Part shown: positions 1-10,315 of the stretch, one piece after another
Layout of the letters: each line of letters opens with the position of its first letter
Position numbering within the stretch: position 1 is the first letter of the stretch
Assembly (NCBI GenBank): GCA_016584495.1
Contig: WAID01000012.1
Location: 558,001-622,000 of the forward strand
Source of the DNA: Celoporthe dispersa
Taxonomy: Eukaryota > Ascomycota > Sordariomycetes > Diaporthales > Cryphonectriaceae
Length of the DNA: 64,000 nucleotides
Direction of reading: 5' to 3'
Program-made: the position numbers and the translations under genes
Notes under the pieces: generated by a model
Told to the model about the DNA's origin: nothing
The model's input: the letters and a program-made list of their open reading frames with translations, nothing else
The model's database searches: none

Positions 1-1
1 C

Positions 2-671
2 ACGAGGGTTGCGCCCGATCATGTCCCCTCGCAGAGCAACGCCCGCGACACGCGTGCCAAGCAGCGCGACCATAACTCCTCTCTTGAGAAGACACAGAAG
101 GTCTTTGGTCAGGCATCGGATGTCTTGCGGTTCAACCAGCTCAAGAAACGCAAGAAGCCTGTCAAGTTTGACCGGTCGGCCATCCACAACTGGGGTCTCT
201 ACGCAATGGAGAACATTGCCAAGGACGACATGATCATTGAATACGTCGGCGAGCGGGTGCGCCAGAGGATCGCAGATCTTCGTGAGATCAACTACACCAA
301 GAGTGGTATAGGGAGCAGTTACTTGTTCCGTATTGATGACGATGCAGTCGTCGATGCGACCAAGAAAGGTGGTATCGCTCGTTTCATCAATCACAGTTGT
401 GCGCCGAACTGCAAGGCCAGTATCATTCGCGTGGAAGGGACGAAGCGAATTGTCATCTATGCAGAGAGGGCTATAGCGCAGAGTAAGTGTCTCGTGCCCT
501 GAATGCTTTTTACGACGTGACGGCTAACCTTTGTCCTCTTTTTTTTCTCTCTCTTTTCTCAACACAGACGAGGAACTGACATACGACTACAAATTCGACC
601 GCGAGATGCGCTCCGAAGACCGCATCCCCTGCCTCTGTGGCACACCCGAGTGCAAGGGTTTCCTCAACTAA
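2..671 (+). CDS. SET1: Histone H3-K4 methyltransferase SET1, C-terminal part (5' truncated by window edge)
   Basis: Two exons are visible, 2-482 and 568-671, joined by an 85-bp GT-AG intron; they give the last 194 residues. A basic n-SET stretch (RFNQLKKRKK) leads into a complete SET domain: the SYLFRIDDD strand, the INHSCAPNC pseudoknot motif and the YDYKFD segment with the catalytic-site tyrosines. The post-SET zinc motif CLCGTPECKG follows, and the protein ends FLN. In the Set1 family this domain is the catalytic core of COMPASS, which mono-, di- and trimethylates histone H3 lysine 4 at transcribed chromatin in the nucleus. The start and the N-terminal RRM region lie upstream of the window. 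The gene is convergent with the securin-like gene. The presence of both n-SET and post-SET with this spacing favours Set1 over other SET proteins. Confidence 0.93.
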
Positions 672-1801
672 TCCAATCCTTGGTCTTGAGCATCAGTCAC
701 CCATACGAGTTCTCTTATCCTGTTTCGAGTTCACCAAAATCGGAGTCGGCTGCAGAGGTGTCAACGGTGTTATAGACGAGCAAAATCAGGTCTCATCTGA
801 TCGTCCACTTTGTGAATTTTTTTTTTGTTTGTTGGCGGGCCCACGGCGATTGGTGTTTGGATTCTCATTTCATTGACGATAACTAAGTTGGTCACGTCAC
901 GTCTGCTTGGGACCAGGTACGGTGGTTTTCGCATCCAGGGTTCGTGTGCAGGTGTTGCGGGCAAGGGAAAAAGAAAAAATACCAGATCACATCACCCTGT
1001 TAGTGAGACAGACCTTAAGGGGGTCTGGCGGGCAAAGGGAAAGCACGTCACTCAACGAGGCGGCGGTAGACACGGGGGAGGAAGCGCAGAAGGGAGCAAA
1101 TAATACGGGATTGTGCGGGGCTTGAGAGATGAGATGGCCCCGTTGGTAAAGGAGCATCAGGTCGGCCAGCCAGACAGGAGGAGGAGGAAAACCTGGCCAA
1201 CGGACATGGCTAATCTGATCCAGTCGGGCAAGAAGTTGTTGGCCTGGGTCATGAAAGGGGGGGGGGGGTTGTGGAAACACGGAGACGGCCGCGAGCTGAG
1301 TTCTCCTGTTACAGGTGCCTCCCAAAAATCTGATCGAGAGACAGAAAAGGTGCCCTAGGCCAAGAATGAAGTGAGCATCAAAATGACGTGAAGAGGAAAT
1401 CAGAGGCTCCCTCCCATATGCTTCCTTGAGAAGGTGAAATGGTCACCTCCGGCGTGTAGGGAATATATGCGTGGGCGGTGTGTCGTAGTGACTACCCAGA
1501 AACATCACTGGCTAGACGACGGCCAGGGTTGGGAATACGTGAGGTGTTGATATAAAGTCAGTAAGCTATTTGTACACACGGTCCTCCAAGGACAGAGGCC
1601 TAATCTGTGGCTTGCTTGTTCCAGTCCTGGTGGAAATGACACGAGCCCTTCTCCCGGTGTGAACCACGGACCAAAACCCAACGCCCCTCCCCAGGAACTC
1701 ATCAAAGAGTGACAGAACCCATCCAGGCGCGCTGCCGATCCCAATATTTCCCGCCAAACGCCATCCATCATTGCCAACTCATTACACGTCGGTCCCTGGT
1801 C
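672..1801. other. Intergenic, convergent 3' ends
   Basis: About 1.1 kb between the converging SET1 and securin-like genes. I see no conserved reading frame, RNA gene or repeat, apart from an 11-base G run near 1258. It presumably holds the two 3' UTRs. Confidence 0.6.
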
Positions 1802-3261
1802 TCATAGGTCCAACTGCAGACAAAAATCATCCTCGCCGTCACCAAGCACGTCAACGGTATCATCGTCCGTACCAAACAACCCATCATCACCACCTGCAGA
1901 CCCGAACAGCCAATCGTCCTCGTCCGGGGGCGGCGCGTCAAAAATCGACACGAACTCGGGCTTTGCTGCCTGCTCGCTCCTCGCGTGGCTTGCCGGGGTG
2001 ATGGTCGCGTCGGACGCGTTGGACGCGACGGACGCGACGGACGTGGTGGTGTTGGAGCGGGCTAGTGGGCGGCGCGCGGTTGCCTCCGACCTGCTACCCG
2101 CGTGTAGCGCGGCGGAGACGGAGCGACCTTTAGTATAACCCAACGTGTTGCGGGAGGCCGCTACGCCGGAGCTGGTGGATGAGGACGGGATGGCCTTGGG
2201 GCGGGAGGTGAGAGTAGTGCTGGCTGCCGGTTGTCTTGCCTTGGTGGGCTGCATGAAGGATGGGACTTTGGCAGTGACCGGGGCGGTCGGCCTCGTAAGG
2301 GCTTTGCGCTGGGTTATGGCGGAGGTGCTGGATGCCATTCCCAGTGCTGATGCCGCGCGTCGCGAGTCCAGCGACGAGGACGCCTTCATGGATGTGCTGG
2401 GTCGGCCAGCTGCCTCGTCTGTCGGGTCGGCCAGTGGGACAATTTTCTTGGGAGGCTCCAGCCCCAGATCCCAGTTGGCCTCCGCCAGGTCCTTTCTGAT
2501 CCGCGCATCCGCCTCTCTGAACCTCCTTTCCTGTGCAACCTTCATCTCCCTGTCAACCCGCGTCATCCCATTCTCGTCCCGGCGGTTGTGGTAGTAGTCA
2601 TAGTAGCCCTTCAGCCGGTTCTCCGGCCTGATGGCGTCGAAGGTCAGGACACCGGCTGGGAAAACGTCAGACACGTAAGGCTGCTCGGGCGGAGGCGGCG
2701 GGTTTGTGTCGACCTCGTCAGACAAGGGATCCGAGTGGTCGAGTAGGATCTGTAGCTTGGAAGACTCCGACTTGGGCGCATGACCCTTCGGGCGGGCGAC
2801 GGTGGTAGGCCTGACCTGGCTCTTCTCGATCTCACGGACGGCGGGCGTCTTGCCGTTGATGGTCTTGTTCGCCGCGGCTTTGGCGTTGGTAGTCTTGTCG
2901 CCTAGGACTGCACGACCTGTCCGGGGTTCTGAGTAGACCGTGTGAGCAGCCATGTTGACTGTGCTGTGCTATGCTGTGCAGATTGGGGGTGGGGACGGCG
3001 TGTCTTGTGGTGGAAATGCTCACCTGCAGGTGTCACCCACTGCGACCTGTCCGCCTTAGCTCTGTCTCCCAGGGCGCTCTTTCCTCCCAGGCCACGCGCC
3101 GCATTCTCATCATTTAGAGGAACCTTGAGGGGCGTCTTGGGATACCGCGCGCCGGGTGTTTTTGGTTGAAGCCCTCGAAGGGTGCCCTGGTTGTGCTGCT
3201 TATTGTGCGCAGCAGCCTGGTGGATGGAGACCAGGTTCTCCTGATCGCGTGCCGCAAACAT
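1802..3261 (-). CDS. Securin-like protein (Cut2/Pds1 type), ascomycete family
   Basis: Two exons, 3261-3024 and 2958-1802 (65-bp intron), give 464 residues. The start MFAARDQENL was chosen because the frame upstream looks non-coding. The protein is mostly disordered, basic at the N terminus and very acidic at the C terminus. It has KTP motifs (QPKTPG, YPKTPLKVPLNDEN) near the start and, just after the splice junction, a good destruction box RAVLGDKTTN (RxxLxxxxN), resembling the PRTVLGGKSTN box of fission yeast Cut2. No canonical KEN box is seen. A short folded-looking stretch (GYYDYYHNRRDENG) lies mid-protein, followed by Ser/Thr-rich sequence. In the securin family the N-terminal degrons are read by APC/C, and the C-terminal acidic part binds and inhibits separase. 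The assignment rests on degron placement and overall architecture; securins diverge too fast for firm recognition by eye. Confidence 0.55.
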
Positions 3262-4216
3262 TTTCTCTTCTCTCCCTTTCCTTTTGCTCCCTTCTCTGTT
3301 GGCCTTGTGGCGGTTGCTGCAAATGACCGATGGGTGCTGCCAACCTCCGGAAAATACGACGTAATCTCCTGTACCCCCCAAAAAATAGTCGCTTGGATAT
3401 TTGGAGGCCGTCGCTTAGATCGAACACGGTGATCTTCAGATGATGGGGCTTCGTCGCTGTCTTTGTCGTGGTAGCAGATGTGCCTCCAGGTTCATCTGGG
3501 AGAGGAATCTATGTTGGCCTGTAGGAGTCATGAGATGGATGGAGGAGGAAGGTTGACGGTTAAGTGGCAACTTAGCGTTCGTAATGCAGGTATTGACTCT
3601 GGAATGTTTGGTGTTGACCGAGCAACAGTGACTGACCCTCGCTTTCACAAGGGCTGAGACCCGTCGTCCTGCTGCATCCCTGCACTGAAGAAAGGAAGAC
3701 CCCTGGCTCCCTGAACACCCTGAACACCGACCGCTGTACCGTACATACAGTACTACCTGCGTCCTGCGGTAGGCTGAGATGACTGGGGGTCATCATTTGG
3801 AGGGGTGGATGAGGAGGGGTGGGGGGGGAACACGGTCAGTGCGCCCTCTGGTAGTTAGCCGGCGATTCCCTAACAGCAGCAACAACCCCTGAAAGAAAGA
3901 ACAACCTTTCCCCCTCCCACCCCCCCTGACAAGCCAGAAAAGAAGGCCAGCGAATAGGCTGGGGCCATAATTAGAGAGGGGCACTATTTCGAGACCTCCA
4001 CCTTTGAGAGGTGAGAGGACGGGCCCAGGCCAGAACACCTCATCGTCGCCAACTTGCTCTGATACCCAACCTGTCATCGTGTCTCCTTTTCTCTCTCCAA
4101 CTTCCTCACCCAGACTTCTTCACCATCCAGCACACAGCTGTATCCCGACATCGCCTTTTGTCGATAAACCCACTTCTTCCTTCTTGTTCTTGTTGATTCT
4201 GATAACCCAGTCCACC
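3262..4216. other. Divergent promoter region, securin-like / tropomyosin
   Basis: About 950 bp between two divergent genes. The tropomyosin-proximal part (about 4060-4200) is pyrimidine-rich, as is usual for fungal leaders. A short GTAC-centred palindromic patch (about 3738-3758) is present. No gene is seen. Confidence 0.55.
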
Positions 4217-5377
4217 ATGGATCGCATCAAGGAGGTAAGTTTAGAGCCAGGCCAGGCCAGATCAGATCAGGTCCGAGAAAGGGGCCAGGGAGCACCGGTG
4301 TCGCTGCTTGATGGTGATGATTCTTGTCACCCCTCCTACCCCGCCAGGCTCTGCCTGCTTGGCTCAGCTAAGCTCTGTAGCAGCTGCCTGCTGTCGTCTT
4401 GGTTCACCGCAGCCGCACTTTGTAGCACTGCAGGCCAGCGCGACACAACCGCCAAAGCTGCGGCAGCAGCAGCCACAGCCGCAGCAGCAGCCTGGATTCC
4501 CACCCAGAGCCTCACCTACCACCAGGCCTATCTACCCAGCTGCTGATGAGCCAAACTCCCCTCTCCTTCACCCTTCCCTCTTCCTGCCAATACGCCAAGC
4601 TCCACTACAGTTACACAGAGTCATCGCGCAAGAAAGAAAACGGTCAAGATGTCGATGCTGAGTACAGTCACGCAGAAAATGAACCAGCTCCGCCTGGAGG
4701 CCGACGAGTCCGCCGCCAAGGTCGAGGAGATGCAGACCAAGATGAAGTCGCTGGAGCAGGACAACCTGGCCAAGGAGCAGGAGATCACCTCCCTGTCGCA
4801 CAGAAACGGCCTGCTCGAGGCCGAGGTCGAGAAGCTCGACACCGCCATCAAGGACTTCAAGAAGGCCGCAGAGGATGGTCAGGGCCACTCCACCACCAAC
4901 GAGACCCTCACCCGCCGCCTCCAGCTGCTCGAGGAGGAGGCCGAGGAGGCCGACAAGACCCTCCGCGAGGCCAACGAGAAGTATGTAGAAGTGCCGCTCA
5001 CTTACAACTTCAAGTCCGAGATCTATCTGACTTGGAGGTGCTTGCTTTCTGCCCTGTCTCCTTTCTCCTGGCTTTGGTCCTCTACATCCTCCCCCTCCCC
5101 CTTCCCCCCTACCCGTCCTTTCCCCCCTCTCTCTCCATGCGGCTCTCCTCAAGATCCAAGACACACCTCATCTTGCAAGAAGTGGAAACTGACATTCTCC
5201 GCCCTACCTACCAGGCTCCGACAAACCGACGTCAAGGCAGGCCACTTCGAGCGAAAAGTCCAGGCCCTCGAGGCCGAGCGAGACCAGTGGGAGGGCAAAT
5301 ACGAGGAGATGGCTAAGAAGTACGCCGAAATTAAGAAGGAGCTGGAGGAATTCCAGGCAGAGATCGGCAATATCTAG
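4217..5377 (+). CDS. TPM1: Tropomyosin
   Basis: Three exons, 4217-4234, 4676-4980 and 5215-5377, give 161 residues, the usual length of fungal tropomyosin. Exon 1 encodes only MDRIKE; the 441-bp first intron is long for this window, and the second is 234 bp. After splicing the protein starts MDRIKEKMNQLRLEADES and is an uninterrupted heptad-repeat coiled coil rich in Glu, Lys and Leu, ending EFQAEIGNI. In the family, tropomyosin polymerises head-to-tail along formin-nucleated actin cables and rings, stabilising them for myosin transport and cytokinesis. An in-frame ATG at 4649, inside the first intron, could give an alternative N terminus (MSMLSTVTQK) if transcription started there. The gene is convergent with RRP17. 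Confidence 0.93.
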
Positions 5378-5758
5378 GAGAAGACCTTGTACAGAGGGGA
5401 AGAGAGGATGTTGGCATGACAAGAAGGTTCTCGCGATTCTGTAATAGGTCTTAGTCTCTTGGGACACGAGAGCCTGGCGGGCCCTCTCGTCTGCGCATTT
5501 CTTCTACTGTCGACCAGTCTTAACCTTGCGAAGGGTATCCGTGGTGGTGGCATTGTTGTGATTGGAGTTGTTCTCGCGATTGCAGCACTTTTAGAAGGCG
5601 GTCTGACCTATGATTACAGCAGCACATTTCGAGAATGAGATTTGCTGATGCTTCATCAACCACGCGTGCATGTTATTTGGGTATCATTGTGAGGTACTGG
5701 GCCATGATGGACTGACTACAAGATGTGATGCTGCTCTAAATGCTCCGACTCTGGCTAT

Positions 5759-6537
5759 CTATCTTCCTGCCTTTTTGGCCTTGTTCTTCCGATTCGTAGC
5801 CTGCCTCTCCAGCTTTGACTCGTATCGGAACTTTTTCTTTTTCTTCTTGGGCTGTTCCCTCCTTGCCTTCTTTTCCTCGCCGTCTCTGGACTGCGACTTT
5901 TTTCCGCCCGCCTCGTCTCCCGTCTCTTCTTCGTCCTCAGCCTCCAGCTCGGCCTTGTTGTGCAGCCCGTCTCTGTCCACGCTGACGGCCTCTACCTTGA
6001 CGGTCGTATAGAGATCCTCGTCGATGTACTCCTCTTCGTGGTCCACAGGTTCCAAAGCTGGCGCAGGTGCAGGGTCCTCAATCCCCCGCCACTCCTCGTC
6101 GTCGCTCTTCTCCGAGCCTGTGTCTGTCGCTTCCTCCCCTGAGCCCAGCCCGGCGACCTGGGACTCCTTCAGCATGGCCTCGACGTTTTTCACGTGCTCT
6201 TCGACCGCCTGCTTGCGCTCGTCTCTGATCTATGACCGGGAAGGAGAAGAAAGAGAAAAAAATTAATCATCAGCGGACCTTGTCGTACATTCGCAGACGG
6301 TCAGGCAGTAGAGGTACACACCTGCTTTCGCATATCGATCCTCTCCTGTCTCGCCCTCTTGGCCGCCTCCTCCTGTGCATGCTTTTGCCTCTGCACCTTG
6401 CGCTTGTGGAACCCCGTCAGATACTCGGCGCGGGCGCTGTTGTCGAAGGAGATCTCCTCGATGGCGTGGACGGCCTTGCGCTTCTTCGAGGGCGCAGGTG
6501 GAAGGGGTGATTTCTTTGGGCGGGGTTTTGCGAACAT
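5759..6537 (-). CDS. RRP17: Ribosomal RNA-processing protein 17 (Nop25/Rrp17 family)
   Basis: Two exons, 6537-6322 and 6229-5759 (92-bp intron), give 228 residues. The N terminus (MFAKPRPKKS) leads into a basic, helical Nop25-type segment, including FDNSARAEYLTGFHKRKVQRQKHA split over two phrases and continuing across the splice site as RKQIRDERKQAVEEHV. It is followed by an acidic middle (residues about 90-165) and a lysine-rich C terminus ending in KNKAKKAGR, typical of nucleolar proteins. Yeast Rrp17 is a nucleolar 5'-3' exonuclease needed for 5' end processing of 5.8S and 25S rRNA in the 60S pathway. The gene is divergent from BIG1 with about 500 bp between the starts. The family call is confident; the enzymatic role is inherited from yeast. 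Confidence 0.85.
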
Positions 6538-7042
6538 CTTGTCGGGGACCTCTTCCCGGCAAGCTCTTGGAATATATGTCTGGGTTTAGAGACCCCGTAT
6601 AGAACTAACAGCCTGGTGGCTTGATCCTCTCAGCCTGTGTGGTAGAGACGAGACCGTTGTCGCCGTTCTAATCAAGGTACAGACTTGCAGTACTATACAA
6701 GCAAACCCGCCAGGCCGATTTTGAACTTTTTCCCTTCCGGACCCCTGAACGCGCTGCTATAAATTTAGTGACGTGATGCACTAGCTCCGCCAGGATGGCA
6801 CCCAGAGGCATGCGGCCCAGGCTGGGTCAGCAGGGCTTGCCGGCGGCAGCGCTGTGCTGTAGCTTGGGGCGGCTGGGATTGGCCTTGGGCAACGTAGAGC
6901 TTCATATCATCGTCGTCAGCAGTTGCAACTCCTGCCGTCTTTCCTCTTCTTGACCAGCGTCCCAACAACCACCCACCAGCTGCACACTAACTGCTTCGAC
7001 TGTGGAAGCAGCTTGAAGGGAAAAAAACACATTTCTTTCGAC
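6538..7042. other. Divergent promoter region, RRP17 / BIG1
   Basis: About 500 bp with no coding potential. It contains a GTAC-centred patch (AGTACTATAC near 6689), a motif style that recurs in several intergenic spaces here. Confidence 0.5.
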
Positions 7043-8068
7043 ATGCGGTATTCGATAGCAGCCGGCCTCCTGGCTTCAGGGGCCGCGGCATTCAGCGACT
7101 CGTCGCCCTTCTTGATGTACTCAACATCAAAGTACGCCATCCATTCCCAGTCCCTGGGCGGATAGTTACCATACTCATCAAACATTTTGCAGGCTCTCCG
7201 TCCCTTCAGATCCCTCGCAGCTCCAGTCGGCCGCCTCCGTCCTCTCAACAGCCCACGCCCTCCTCTCCACCTGCCCGACTTCCCTCTACCTCCTGCTCAC
7301 GCATCCCAACGCTCACGCTTCGGACCTGCGGGACCCGGCCACGGGTGCCTGCCTGGCCCCGAACCTCTGCGGCCGCACCTCCGCTGTCGTCAATAAGACC
7401 AAGGTCGCCACCTCCCAATACGGTGTCGCGGAGGTTGTCGGCCCGGAGATCTCCGCGGCCGACCTGCAGGCCTACATCGAGGATGCGTGCTCCAAGCAGG
7501 GCAAGGGAGACGCAGCTACCATTGTGGTGAGGCAGCTTGACGAGCTGCCCTCACATGGTGAGTCTCTGGGCGACAGGCGCTTCGCGATGGACTGGGAGGA
7601 CCGGTTGGTGGGTGAGCTGCTGGACAACCAAGAGCAGATCCGGAGGGGCGTGCCGGGGGATGACTACACGGTCATCTACTTCGCGAGCCCACAGGAGCCG
7701 CCGAGGAGGTACGAGGCGGAGTTTGGCGATTCGGGTGGTGTGGAGATGCCGCTGGAGCTGAGGAAGAGGGAGTGGGAGGCTAGGGCGGCGGACGGTGGGA
7801 ACACCGTCGGATCGGCGCCGCTGTTTGTGAAGTATCAGTTCTTCACGCCTGGTGAGTCTCATTTCCTCGCACGATAGCTGCATGTGTGGTGTTGAGGAGA
7901 GCTGAAATTGCTGACGGAGTGTCTGCAGGTCTCTTCATGGGCTTCGTGGTTGTCTTCCTCATGCTGGCAATGCTTTACGTCGGTCTCAACGCCGTGTCGA
8001 GTCTCCAGGTCTCGTATGGCGCTTTTGATAAGGAGATGGGCCCTGCCGCCCAGAAGAAGACTCAGTGA
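7043..8068 (+). CDS. BIG1: Protein BIG1 (ER membrane, V-ATPase assembly / beta-1,6-glucan)
   Basis: Three exons, 7043-7131, 7193-7851 and 7929-8068 (introns 61 and 77 bp), give 295 residues. Visible in order: an N-terminal signal peptide (MRYSIAAGLLASGAAAFS), a lumenal domain with paired cysteines (around residues 55-90), and the family hallmark at the end. That hallmark is YQFFTPGLFMGF running into one transmembrane segment (FVVVFLMLAMLYVGLNAV), then SLQVSYGAFDKEMGP and a dilysine tail KKTQ that fits ER retrieval. Big1 in yeast is an ER membrane protein needed for normal beta-1,6-glucan in the cell wall; its C-terminal domain is shared with V-ATPase accessory subunit Ac45/Voa1. The second splice falls exactly within the conserved TPGLFMG motif, which supports the model. 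The gene is convergent with TRM112. Confidence 0.88.
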
Positions 8069-8691
8069 GCTGATATGACAGGTAAAGGCCTGTTGTGGGC
8101 GTTGCACGGAAGGAGTGGTGACCGCGCCGGTGTGATGTGGCAAGCAAGGCTTGGTGTAGGTTTGTGAGCATCGTGCATGTGTACCATATATTGGGAGTTT
8201 GGCTGGGTCACTGCGTGACTTCTTTGGTATTTCAGCAGAGCAGCAATGGGTTTAGAATGTTTACATTGTAGGTGGTAGTGTCAATACAATTCCAGAGACG
8301 GCAATGATGGGTGGTCGAGTCAAACACTCTGGCCGTGGTGTGTAATCTGAGTGATGCATGAATGTCTTTCTATGGCGAAGTGTCTCTCATTCAGCCCAAG
8401 GCGCAACAAGGCCTACTCTCTGAAAGGCCTCCAACAAGTTTTATCTCGAAGAGGCTACGAAGTGGTCCGATCCTATCCCTCCTTCTCTAAGTATCCCAGC
8501 CGAGACTGTGTTCGGGGGGGGAGGGGGGAGGGAGAGGAGGCGTGTCTTTTCTTTTTCCTGCCTGAACGCCGTGCGAAATCATCCCTGGTACCTTGTCGTA
8601 CTCTGCTGATACCCTATCCATCTGTGTCTCGGGTCCTTGTCATCCAACCCGTTCTCGCTTTCCCGCCTGCTTTCCCCGTCCGTCCTTCCTC
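8069..8691. other. Intergenic, convergent 3' ends
   Basis: About 620 bp between BIG1 and TRM112. It has a short G-rich run near 8513-8540 and pyrimidine-rich sequence close to the TRM112 stop. No gene is seen. Confidence 0.5.
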
Positions 8692-9171
8692 TCAGACCAG
8701 GTGGCTCGGCAGTAGGAAGTTGGCGATGCCTTCCTTGACGTGGTACTCGTGCCCACAGTTCCCACACACAAGCTTGCCCTCCATCATCTGGGTCTCGACC
8801 AGCAGCGAGTGCAGCTCCTTGAGCATCACCTCGTTGCTCTCCAGGTCCTCCGTGGTGGGTGCCTCCGCGGGGAGCTGTGGGAAGCTCCAGCTACATTGTA
8901 CAGGGGTTTAGCATTTCCAATCACCTAAAGCAGCAAGAAATATAAGAAGAAAGGGGGCAGGTAAATAAATAGATCTGTTACATACCTCTGTTGTGGTAGT
9001 CTTTAATGCAGCCCAGTCCAGCCTGGGGAGCAGGTTCACGAGGAACTGCGGGTTCACCTCGATCTCGTCCTGCGCCAGCTCCGCGTCCTTGGGGTGTAAG
9101 GGGAAGGACGCCGACGTGGACTTGCAGGCCTTGACGGCGCAGGTCAGGAAATTTATGCTGAGGACTTTCAT
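8692..9171 (-). CDS. TRM112: Multifunctional methyltransferase subunit TRM112
   Basis: Two exons, 9171-8986 and 8874-8692 (111-bp intron), give 122 residues. The start is MKVLSINFLTCAVKAC, identical in layout to fungal Trm112, with the first two zinc ligands at Cys11 and Cys16. The second pair is in VCGNCGHEY near the C terminus, which ends FLLPSHLV. Trm112 is the small zinc-binding partner that activates several methyltransferases: Trm9 and Trm11 (tRNA), Mtq2 (eRF1) and Bud23 (18S rRNA). It therefore links translation and ribosome biogenesis. Only the 3' splice site after TTCCCACAG (ending at 8875) keeps the frame; the nearer upstream AG sites do not. About 125 bp upstream of the start lies a telomere-repeat-like box, described separately. 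Confidence 0.93.
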
Positions 9172-9295
9172 TGTCTTTTCTCCTTCTCTTTCTTTTGGAA
9201 TGGCCGGCGACAGTGTTTTATTTGGGGATGTCTTTGCAAGAACGGCCTCTCATTGGGCTTGTTAGGGAAATTTTGCCTGGCCCAGGGAACGTAAA

Positions 9296-9307
9296 AACCC
9301 TAACCCT
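9296..9307. promoter_or_regulatory. Telomere-repeat-like box (AACCCTAACCCT) upstream of TRM112
   Basis: AACCCTAACCCT lies about 125 bp upstream of the TRM112 start, with a further TTAGGG in inverted orientation at 9262-9267. TTAGGG-type boxes bound by Tbf1/Rap1-like Myb proteins are known in promoters of ribosomal-protein and ribosome-biogenesis genes of many fungi. The role here is inferred from sequence and position only. Confidence 0.5.
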
Positions 9308-9780
9308 TTGGAGACTAGATGGAAGACAATATCCTGCGCTTCGAACCGCAAGCATACTTGACCCACACGAGCTCTCACAGAAAATTGTATAGAAGAACAG
9401 CTGCAGCCGGAGGGCTCTTGGGTGTATCCTCAACGGTTTCAACACAGTTCCCACGGCAAGATGATCTGGAGATGTAACGAGGCCATATGGACTATACGTA
9501 GAAAGCACCGAGAGGTACGGTTGTCCTGATGCCCGCCTTGATATCCTTCTATGTGCCTAAGAAAGAAAAGAAAGAAAGAAAAATATCTACAATTAAAAGG
9601 GCTAGTAGACGAAGGGGAGGGAGAGAGAACAAATTGCGACAGAAAAAGTGAATGGGAATACAAGCAAAGAGAGCAAGATTGAGGTCCGCTTCCCACACGC
9701 GCTACAGTACTCATGCACCACCCCATCCGAGCCGTCCCAGCCGTCCCAGCCGTCCCGCTTGAACACAGTGCACATCACGT
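9308..9780. other. Intergenic between TRM112 promoter and the small membrane protein
   Basis: Probably the distal TRM112 promoter plus the 3' UTR of the 78-residue protein. No frame or repeat of note, except a short triple GCCGTCCCA-like repeat near 9730-9755. Confidence 0.45.
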
Positions 9781-10017
9781 CTACGCCATGGTCTTCTCGT
9801 ACCCGATGTCCTCCCTCGAGCTTCGCCTCCTCGAGACCCGCAGGTACACAGCGACGCAGCCCATGATGACGATGAACAAGACGCCCTTCTGGATGGTCGA
9901 CCACTCGTCGGCGTCGTAGGCAGCCGGGACGCTCTCGCTGAGCGCCTCCTCCTCGACCTCCTCCTGGATCTGCTCAACGGGCTCGCCGTCCGTGTAGCCG
10001 GCGGCCCAGTCGGCCAT
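9781..10017 (-). CDS. Small single-pass membrane protein, unrecognised
   Basis: A 78-residue frame starting MADWAAGYTDGEPVEQ. It has an acidic N-terminal half (EEVEEEALSES), one hydrophobic segment at about residues 44-60 (GVLFIVIMGCVAVYLRV) and a short basic, charged tail (SRRRSSREDIGYEKTMA). This looks like a C-terminally anchored membrane protein with the N terminus in the cytosol, but I do not recognise the family. The frame stays open for five codons upstream (PQYG before the Met) to a possible 3' splice site (CTGTAG, 10032-10037), so the true start may sit in an upstream exon. It lies head-to-tail between cyclophilin B and TRM112, with 298 bp to the cyclophilin stop. Confidence 0.6.
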   Translation of the reverse strand: MADWAAGYTDGEPVEQIQEEVEEEALSESVPAAYDADEWSTIQKGVLFIVIMGCVAVYLRVSRRRSSREDIGYEKTMA

Positions 10018-10315
10018 ACCGTATTGAGGTTCTACAGGGGGCGCAAGACAGGCGAATCAGCAACGGAGACGCAACATTGTTTTTAAAGAGTCGAGGGGCG
10101 AGAGGAGAGACGTGGACACGTGTGGGAAGAGGAAGTGGGAAAGGGAATCAAGATGACATATATTCTTTTCGTTCTCGAAATCTGCTGCTCTAGGATAGAT
10201 CACATGCATATATCTCGTCATGGCATGTGCGGGATCTTGGGTCTCGGTGGTAACACCGACGTCTTGGTCTGTGATGGAGGCAGTGATGTTGTTGTGGTGG
10301 GCAGAGAAGCACACT

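Noticed and set aside
9320..9350. B-box-like GGTTCGAAG on the minus strand
   Set aside because: The flanking bases do not form a T-stem or any cloverleaf.
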